18,050 nt of DNA from an uncultured bacterium. GTDB lineage: Bacteria; Cyanobacteriota; Vampirovibrionia; Gastranaerophilales; Gastranaerophilaceae. The position numbers were made by a program, and so were the translations under genes. A model generated the notes under the pieces. That model made no database searches, was not told the DNA's origin, and saw only the letters and a list, made by a program, of their open reading frames with translations. The stretch is taken from positions 1 through 18,050 of the forward strand of contig CAMDZX010000023.1 in assembly GCA_945910925.1 (NCBI GenBank), written 5' to 3'. This document shows positions 6,843 to 12,312 of the stretch, piece after piece (the stretch's first letter is position 1; each line of letters starts with the position of its first letter).

Positions 6843-7439
6843 TTACAGTTCTCGTCTGCCTTCAATAGCTTTGGCAAGAGTAACCTCATCCGCATATTCC
6901 AAATCAGCACCGACAGGCAATCCAAAAGCAATACGTGAAATTTTTATACCAAAAGGTTTTATTAATTTTGAAAGGTACAGACTTGTAGCCTCACCCTCAA
7001 CGGAAGGTGAAAGCGCCAGAATAACTTCTTCCACTCTTTCATCCGTCAATCTTGTAAGCAGTTCTTTTATTCTTATATCCTCTGCACCAATTCCATCCAT
7101 CGGAGATATCAAACCTTGAAGAACATGATACAAACCTTTGTATTCGTTTGTTTTTTCAATAGCTATCAAATCTTTTGTTTCAGAAACAACACAAATAACA
7201 CTCCTGTCACGGCTTGATGAAGAACATATTTCACAAGGTGAAGTTGTTGATAAATTAAAACAAACTTCGCAAGTTTTTGTTTCTTCTTTTGCCGTAATAA
7301 GAGCCTCAGAGAATTTCCTAACTTCTGTCATCGGTAATTTTAAGATGTGAAAAGCCAATCTTTGTGCAGATTTAGGACCTATTGAAGGAAGTTTTTGAAA
7401 CTGCTCTATCAATGCGGCTATTGCCTTCGGATAAATCAT
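6843..7439 (-). CDS. recR: recombination mediator RecR
   Basis: RecR acts with RecO (and RecF) to load RecA on SSB-coated single-stranded DNA at gaps. The 198-residue product has the standard architecture: helix-hairpin-helix LPSIGPKSAQRLAFHIL (17-33), a zinc finger CEVC...CEIC (C57, C60, C69, C72), and a Toprim domain (about 79-175) including VICVVSETKD and the conserved HVLQGLISPMDGIG (105-118). The ATG follows the ybaB TAA by a single base, so the two are co-transcribed and probably translationally coupled; ybaB-recR is one of the most conserved bacterial pairs. The zinc ligands and length are intact. Confidence 0.97.
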   Translation of the reverse strand: MIYPKAIAALIEQFQKLPSIGPKSAQRLAFHILKLPMTEVRKFSEALITAKEETKTCEVCFNLSTTSPCEICSSSSRDRSVICVVSETKDLIAIEKTNEYKGLYHVLQGLISPMDGIGAEDIRIKELLTRLTDERVEEVILALSPSVEGEATSLYLSKLIKPFGIKISRIAFGLPVGADLEYADEVTLAKAIEGRREL

Positions 7440-7440
7440 C

Positions 7441-7773
7441 TTAGCAAAGTCCCGGAATACTTATACCGCCGGTTACTGCTCTCAATTTACTTTCCATTTC
7501 TCTTGATGCTTTATCACTTGTTTGCAAAATCGCAGTTGTTATTAAGTCTTCCAAAGTTTCAAGAGTGTCATCATCAACAGAATCAGGATTTTCAGGATTC
7601 AATAAATCCTTAGAAAGCTTGATAGATTTGAATTTACCTTGTCCATCACATACAACTTGAACTGCTCCTCCGCCTGCTTCACCTGAAATTTCGGAAGATG
7701 CCAGTTCTTCTTGAACACTTTTTAATCTCTTTTGTATATTTTGTGCTTGCTGCATCATTTGCATCATATTCAT
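7441..7773 (-). CDS. ybaB: YbaB/EbfC family nucleoid-associated protein
   Basis: YbaB/EbfC proteins are small dimeric nucleoid-associated DNA-binding proteins, nearly always next to recR. The 110-residue sequence has the Met/Gln-rich N-terminal helix MNMMQMMQQAQNIQKRLKSV, the central strand-rich part SGEAGGGAVQVVCDGQGKFK (30-49), and the helical ELV-like C-terminal part with LLNPENPDSVDDDTLETLED. The ATG is set by a strong Shine-Dalgarno, GAGGAGGT on the minus strand (7789-7782), eight nt upstream. A promoter on the minus strand, TTGAGT (7827-7822) and TATAAT (7805-7800) with 16 bp between, would give a leader of about 20 nt; its -35 lies inside the first codons of the divergent metallopeptidase gene. 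Confidence 0.95.
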   Translation of the reverse strand: MNMMQMMQQAQNIQKRLKSVQEELASSEISGEAGGGAVQVVCDGQGKFKSIKLSKDLLNPENPDSVDDDTLETLEDLITTAILQTSDKASREMESKLRAVTGGISIPGLC

Positions 7774-7799
7774 AATACATTACCTCCTCAGTATTTTTT

Positions 7800-7827
7800 A
7801 TTATACAATAAATATTATGAAACTCAA
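7800..7827. promoter_or_regulatory. overlapping divergent promoters of ybaB and the metallopeptidase
   Basis: The minus strand carries TATAAT at 7805-7800 with TTGAGT at 7827-7822 (16-bp spacer) for ybaB. The plus strand carries TACAAT at 7804-7809, seven nt before the metallopeptidase ATG. The two -10 boxes share bases 7804-7805, so polymerase could open the same few bases in either direction. The plus-strand -35 is poor (TTACCT at 7780-7785 at best) and coincides with the ybaB Shine-Dalgarno. Confidence 0.45.
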
Positions 7828-8602
7828 AACATATCTAAATGATAGCGTAAAAAACGGATACATTTTAAAATGGCCTCGCATGCCCGTTAACGTGTATATT
7901 GCACCAATGAAATTCTACTCTAAGCAAGGAGAGGACTTCAAATATCGCAAAATGGTTGTTGAGGCTTTGGAAGAATGGGAAAATGCAAGCGAAGGTATGG
8001 TGCTGTTTAACCTTGTTGCCAACCTTTTGGAATCTCAAATAAATGTAGATTGGAAACGGGTTGATAGAAGTGCTTTGGGACATTGTACGTTTAATTTTGA
8101 CAACTGCAAAAGGCTCTACGGTGCGGAAGTTTCAATAGGATTAACAGACGGATTAATCCATCAACAATATAATTCAGAAGACGAAGTATACCATACAATC
8201 CTTCACGAAATCGGACACTCAATCGGATTAGGACATAGTCCGTATGATACGGATATAATGTACACTCCGCATAAATATGGAGTGGTTTCTTTATCCGAAA
8301 ATGATAAATATTCCGTTCAATGGCTTTACAGATTACCTGCGGGAATTGAAGTAAAAAGGATAGGTCAACAATACTCCGTTATGACAGATTACGATATTGA
8401 TATGATTATTTCTAAAATCGACGGCAATAATGAACCTATAACCGATATTCAACCAAACGAACATACTGCAAATCGGGATTTATTGAACGAAGCAACAAAC
8501 ATTGCAAATGTAAAAAAATATAATATGATGATTCAACATGTCGGAATTTCTGAAGAAATGCGACAATTTTTTATTAACAAACATAGGAATAAAAAGTCGT
8601 AG
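7817..8602 (+). CDS. matrixin-like (metzincin) zinc metallopeptidase, no signal peptide
   Basis: The 261-residue protein contains HEIGHSIGLGHS (130-141), the full metzincin zinc site HExxHxxGxxH with H130, E131, H134 and H140, followed by the Met-turn DIMY (M148). The N-terminal part fits a matrixin-like catalytic domain: KWPRMPVNVYIAP (18-30), a helix MVVEALEEWENASEG (46-60) and YGAEVSIGLT before the active site. After about residue 165 the C-terminal 95 residues are polar and not recognisable. There is no signal peptide, lipobox, transmembrane segment or recognisable prodomain, so as written the enzyme would stay in the cytoplasm or leave by a non-classical route. Start: the only plausible ATG, with TACAAT seven nt upstream and no Shine-Dalgarno. 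Divergent from ybaB-recR. Substrate unknown. Confidence 0.85.
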   Translation: MKLKTYLNDSVKNGYILKWPRMPVNVYIAPMKFYSKQGEDFKYRKMVVEALEEWENASEGMVLFNLVANLLESQINVDWKRVDRSALGHCTFNFDNCKRLYGAEVSIGLTDGLIHQQYNSEDEVYHTILHEIGHSIGLGHSPYDTDIMYTPHKYGVVSLSENDKYSVQWLYRLPAGIEVKRIGQQYSVMTDYDIDMIISKIDGNNEPITDIQPNEHTANRDLLNEATNIANVKKYNMMIQHVGISEEMRQFFINKHRNKKS

Positions 8603-8802
8603 ACGGTAAGTCAGGCAATCCCTGAGAAAACACTCAGAAATCAACCCTCACCAAGAAATTTAAGTTTTCGCACAGCTCAAACAAATTTCTATCCTCTCCA
8701 TCGGAGAGCACTACTGTCCGAGATAATTTTACCAATAACTATCTGTAACGTAGACTAGTTGCAGATTTAAAGTTTAATAAATTGTGCCCGGACAATATTT
8801 TC
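8603..8802. other. non-coding spacer with small inverted repeats
   Basis: No gene is visible. It holds CTGAG/CTCAG arms just after the metallopeptidase stop, GAAATTT (8655-8661) facing AAATTTC (8683-8689), and a perfect hairpin CTCTCC-ATC-GGAGAG (8694-8708). None is followed by a T tract, so these are not convincing terminators. A 24-bp segment at 8733-8756 recurs imperfectly as a direct repeat at 9074-9097 on the other side of repeat copy B. Confidence 0.5.
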
Positions 8803-9070
8803 TTATTTGATTACAGTCACTTAGTGAAACAGTGACAAGACGGGTATTGTCTGAGGGTTCGCAAGAAATCATCATACGCTACAATACACACTACACCCGA
8901 GTTTACCCGTCAGGGGTTGAACTTAGTGACTGTATTTAGTCGGCGGGTTTCTTTTTCTTGGCTTGCGTTCTTTTTCTTTGCATCGCAACAAAGAAAAAGA
9001 ATGTAAGTGCAGGGTTCGGGGCTGCATAAGCCCTGAATATAAAAACATTTTTGTTATTTATTACTAATTT
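8803..9070 (+). repeat. structured intergenic repeat, copy B
   Basis: Second copy of the element at 4741-5008, in opposite orientation. Internal arms: outer 8812-8825 with 8921-8934 (14 bp, one T.T mismatch), inner GACGGGTA (8839-8846) with TACCCGTC (8904-8911), hairpin arms 8962-8980 and 8989-9007 around an eight-base loop, and GGGCT-GCATA-AGCCC near 9019-9033. In this strand the hairpin pairs along all 19 positions with two G.U wobbles. The frame that stays open in copy A has an in-frame TAG here, and the differences between copies do not favour silent codon positions in an obvious way, which argues for a non-coding element. It sits downstream of both the metallopeptidase and uvrB, which converge on it. 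Confidence 0.85.
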
Positions 9071-9104
9071 TACAAATAACTATCTATAACATAGAGTAAC
9101 GTAG

Positions 9105-9122
9105 GGTAGACTTTAGTCTACC
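9105..9122. repeat. perfect 8-bp palindromic hairpin between repeat B and uvrB
   Basis: GGTAGACT (9105-9112) and AGTCTACC (9115-9122) are perfect inverted arms. Neither strand has a T tract after it (CCCTACG on the minus strand), so I list it as an inverted repeat and not as a terminator for uvrB, whose stop is about 63 bp away. Confidence 0.5.
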
Positions 9123-9184
9123 AAAAGATTATTATAGCAGTATGTCTAATTTTAAAAGATATTTCCAAAATATTAAATTCTACC

Positions 9185-11170
9185 CTATTTCAACATTTCT
9201 CTCAGTTTCTTTAACTTATCTCTAATTTCTGCGGCACGTTCAAAATCAAGAATTTTTGCAGCTTTGTGCATGTCTTTTTCAAGCTTATCAATCAATTTCG
9301 GTAAATCTTTTTTATCAATATTCAAATCAACCATTTCTTCTGCAATAATATCTTCTAAATCACGATAACTTGCAACAAGTGAAAGAAGATTGTTTTCAAT
9401 CGGTTTCTTAATTGTCTTAGGTATAATTCCGTATTTTTTGTTAAACTCAAGCTGAACCTCTCGACGTCGGTTTGTTTCATCTATTGCCCGCTGCATTGAG
9501 CCCGTAATTTTATCTGCGTACATAATAACTTCGCCGCAAGCATTACGTGCAGCACGACCTATTGTCTGTATCAAACTCGTATCTGACCTCAAAAAACCCT
9601 CTTTGTCCGCATCCATGATTGCGACAAGGGAAACCTCAGGAATATCCAATCCCTCTCTTAAAAGGTTTACTCCGATTAGGACATCGAATTCTCCAAGCCT
9701 TAAATCTCTCAAAATTTCCACACGTTCGATAGATTTTATATCACTATGGAGATATCTGACCTTAATATCCTGTTGCAAGAAGTAATCACAAAGTTCTTCC
9801 GCCATCTTTTTGGTCAAAGTGGTAATCAGTACTCTCTCATTTTTTTCTACACGTTTATTAATTTCTGCAATCAAATCCTTAATCTGTGTATCAATAGGAC
9901 GTACACTGATTTTAGGGTCTACAAGTCCCGTCGGTCTTATAATTTGTTCAACAAGTTGTTGAGATGTGCTCGTTTCAAATTCGGAAGGTGTTGCGGAAAT
10001 GTATATTTTTTGATGAACTTTTGCAAAAAATTCTTCATCCGTTAAAGGTCTGTTATCCTTTGCACAAGGAAGCCTGAACCCGTAATCCACAAGAACATTC
10101 TTCCTTGCCCTGTCGCCATGAAACATACCCCTTAACTGAGGCAACGTTACATGAGATTCATCAACCACAGTCAAAAAATCTCCCTGAAAATAATCTAACA
10201 GTGTTGCAGGTGCAGAACCTACAGGACGACGTTCTATTATCCTCGAATAGTTTTCAATCCCCGAGCAATAACCCATTTCCTTTATCATTTCAATATCGTA
10301 TTTTACTCTTTGCTGTAATCTTTGAGATTCTAATATTTTGTTTTCATTTTCAAGTTCTACAACACGATTTTTTAATTCCTGACGTATCAATGAAATAGTT
10401 TCATCAACATTTTCATCATACGAAAGATAATGCACTGCAGGATATATAACCGTTTTATCCGGAGTTTCAAGAATTTCTCCCGAAACAGGATCTATGCGGA
10501 CTATTTTTTCAACTTCATCTCCAAAGAAACAAATTCTTGTGATAATTTTTTCGTACGCAGGCATGATTTCCACAACATCACCTCGCACTCTGAACATAGC
10601 ACGCTCTAATGCAATATCGTTTCGTGAATATTGAATACTGACAAGGTGTTTAATCAAGTCGTCACGCTCTATTTCATCCCCAACATTTATTTCGACAGAA
10701 CCTTTGAAATAGTTTTCCGGTAAACCCAAACCGTAAATACAACTCACGGATGCAACAATTATTACATCATTTCTTTCATACAAACTTCTTGTTGTATTAT
10801 GTCTGAGTTTGTCAATCTCATCATTTATACTTGCAGATTTTTCAATATAGGTATCCGTACGAGGAATATAGGCTTCCGGCTGATAGTAATCATAATAGCT
10901 TATAAAATATTCAACCGCATTATCAGGGAACAACTCCTTAAACTCACTATATAATTGTGCCGCCAAAGTTTTATTGTGTGCAATAACAAGAGTCGGTTTT
11001 TGGATTTTTTCTATAACATTTGCAATGGTAAATGTTTTTCCTGACCCTGTTATCCCAAGAAGGGTCTGAGAATCATAACCTGCTTCAATCCCCTTTACCA
11101 ATTGTTCAATTGCCTTTGGCTGGTCACCCGCAGGACTATATTTAGAATTTATAACAAACTTCTTATCCAT
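9185..11170 (-). CDS. uvrB: excinuclease ABC subunit B
   Basis: UvrB is the damage-verifying helicase-like core of nucleotide excision repair, loaded by UvrA and recruiting UvrC. The 661-residue protein is full length. Visible: Walker A GITGSGKT (39-46), the damage-probing beta-hairpin region YYDYYQPEAYIPRTDTYIEK (92-111), Walker B-like DESH (337-340), the later helicase motifs around LLREGLDIPEVSLVAIMDAD and QTIGRAARN, and a C-terminal UVR domain (about 626-661, EKDMHKAAKILDFERAAEIR) that contacts UvrC. ATG at 11170; TATAAT on the minus strand (11184-11179) lies only eight nt upstream and there is no Shine-Dalgarno, suggesting a leaderless transcript. uvrA and uvrC are not in the window; it is a single-gene unit ending toward repeat copy B. 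Confidence 0.97.
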   Translation of the reverse strand: MDKKFVINSKYSPAGDQPKAIEQLVKGIEAGYDSQTLLGITGSGKTFTIANVIEKIQKPTLVIAHNKTLAAQLYSEFKELFPDNAVEYFISYYDYYQPEAYIPRTDTYIEKSASINDEIDKLRHNTTRSLYERNDVIIVASVSCIYGLGLPENYFKGSVEINVGDEIERDDLIKHLVSIQYSRNDIALERAMFRVRGDVVEIMPAYEKIITRICFFGDEVEKIVRIDPVSGEILETPDKTVIYPAVHYLSYDENVDETISLIRQELKNRVVELENENKILESQRLQQRVKYDIEMIKEMGYCSGIENYSRIIERRPVGSAPATLLDYFQGDFLTVVDESHVTLPQLRGMFHGDRARKNVLVDYGFRLPCAKDNRPLTDEEFFAKVHQKIYISATPSEFETSTSQQLVEQIIRPTGLVDPKISVRPIDTQIKDLIAEINKRVEKNERVLITTLTKKMAEELCDYFLQQDIKVRYLHSDIKSIERVEILRDLRLGEFDVLIGVNLLREGLDIPEVSLVAIMDADKEGFLRSDTSLIQTIGRAARNACGEVIMYADKITGSMQRAIDETNRRREVQLEFNKKYGIIPKTIKKPIENNLLSLVASYRDLEDIIAEEMVDLNIDKKDLPKLIDKLEKDMHKAAKILDFERAAEIRDKLKKLREMLK

Positions 11171-11178
11171 TAATACAT

Positions 11179-11184
11179 ATTATA
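11179..11184 (-). promoter_or_regulatory. -10 box of uvrB
   Basis: Perfect TATAAT on the minus strand, ending eight nt from the uvrB ATG. No good -35 is visible 16-18 bp upstream and the base context is TTG-TATAAT, so not a full extended -10. No purine-rich ribosome site lies between it and the ATG. Confidence 0.4.
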
Positions 11185-11238
11185 CAACTTGTAACAATTT
11201 TTACCACCAAGTAGCAATTTTTGATTTATTCCTGTTTT

Positions 11239-11244
11239 TATAAT
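11239..11244 (+). promoter_or_regulatory. -10 box for the gene at 11284
   Basis: TATAAT, perfect, about 40 bp before the TTG start and 24 bp before AAAGGAG (11268-11274). No well-spaced -35 is visible (TTGATT at 11221-11226 is only 12 bp away). Likely but weakly supported. Confidence 0.35.
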
Positions 11245-11283
11245 ATTGTAGTAAAAGTGTGTATTACAAAGGAGATTAGATAG

Positions 11284-12312
11284 TTGGAAGGAATAAGAAA
11301 CCATAATTTCGCTGGTTTAGAGAACTTTAAAAGCGCACAACAAGTTGAAAGAGCGCAAAAAGAAGAATCAAATAAAGTAGAAATTTCACCAAACGACCCT
11401 TATATGAAATGGCCGTTGAGAGGCATGGCGTATACAAATGAAATTGGTGAAATCATCAGACCTATGAGCGGCATGCTTGCAAACTTATTGTGGCTTCCTG
11501 CAATAGGTTATATTGCAGCAGATGTTGCTGATAAATATAAAAACAATCCTCAAGGAGAACATGATCCAAGCAAAAAACGCGCAACAAAACAGTTGTCTTT
11601 CCAAATGCTTGCATCGGTAATATTACCGACAGTCGCGGTTAAAGCCGGTCAAAAACTAACTAATGTTCTATCAAGCAAAGGTAAATTGAGTGTTTCCATA
11701 AACGACAGAGAACGAATTACTGATATGATTACAGAATCAATGAACAAAGGCTCGCACGAAAGATTTGCGGATGAAGCAGGTAAGATTGACAGAGGAAAAT
11801 ATACTGAGCATATTATGCAAAATATTTCTGAAAAAATAAAGCATAAAAAAACTCACAAAGAAATGCAAAATCCTATTGAAAAGTTTTTGTCATTCCTAAA
11901 GAAGCCTTTTGAATCCGAAGCTAAAACTGAAAACATTCAAAAATATGTAGAAAAAACAGTTAATGAAGCTATGGATTTAAGAGAATCATTATTAAGCGGT
12001 AAAAAACCTGAGAATGTATCGGAAAAGTTGTATAAAGCTTTTAAAAATGCGGCAAAAGACGGTTCTTTAGAACAGAAGAAAAGTGCAGCTTTCAACGTTA
12101 TAAAGAAAACGCAAGCTAATAAGTTATTCAAAAACAGAGCTCTCAAATCACTCGGAGGATTAGTGGCACTTGCAACCATGATGAAGCCTATTGATAACTT
12201 TGTTGAGCATGTCTTAATCAAAAGATACATAAGCCCAACCATTGACTGGGTAAGTAACAAACCTTGGAAACCGTTACCGGAAGTTGTAAAAGACAAAGAA
12301 CAAACTGCTTAA
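11284..12312 (+). CDS. unrecognised membrane-associated protein (342 aa, TTG start)
   Basis: The TTG at 11284 is chosen because AAAGGAG (11268-11274) lies nine nt before it and no ATG occurs until residue 41. I do not recognise the family. Three hydrophobic stretches are visible: about 63-80 (GMLANLLWLPAIGYIAADVA), 104-120 (LSFQMLASVILPTVAVK) and 288-302 (LKSLGGLVALATMM). Between the second and third is a long charged helical region (about 140-280, KIKHKKTHKEMQNPIEK and similar). There is no signal peptide. The N-terminus is polar with NHNFAGLENF. The architecture, a soluble helical domain between membrane-seeking segments, could suit an envelope-anchored scaffold, but no function can be given. 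The TAA overlaps the convergent recG stop: both use the same TTAA. Confidence 0.75.
   Translation: MEGIRNHNFAGLENFKSAQQVERAQKEESNKVEISPNDPYMKWPLRGMAYTNEIGEIIRPMSGMLANLLWLPAIGYIAADVADKYKNNPQGEHDPSKKRATKQLSFQMLASVILPTVAVKAGQKLTNVLSSKGKLSVSINDRERITDMITESMNKGSHERFADEAGKIDRGKYTEHIMQNISEKIKHKKTHKEMQNPIEKFLSFLKKPFESEAKTENIQKYVEKTVNEAMDLRESLLSGKKPENVSEKLYKAFKNAAKDGSLEQKKSAAFNVIKKTQANKLFKNRALKSLGGLVALATMMKPIDNFVEHVLIKRYISPTIDWVSNKPWKPLPEVVKDKEQTA

Noticed and set aside
4741..9070. The inverted repeats as ends of a composite transposon
   Set aside because: No transposase or integrase lies between them and the intervening genes are ordinary housekeeping genes; no target duplications were seen.
9105..9122. 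Perfect palindrome as a uvrB terminator
   Set aside because: There is no T tract on the minus strand after it, so it is kept only as an inverted repeat.
9603..10398. Plus-strand open frames across uvrB
   Set aside because: They lie opposite strongly conserved uvrB motifs and show no known family; the same holds for shadow frames over recG, recR, ruvC and the cyclase.
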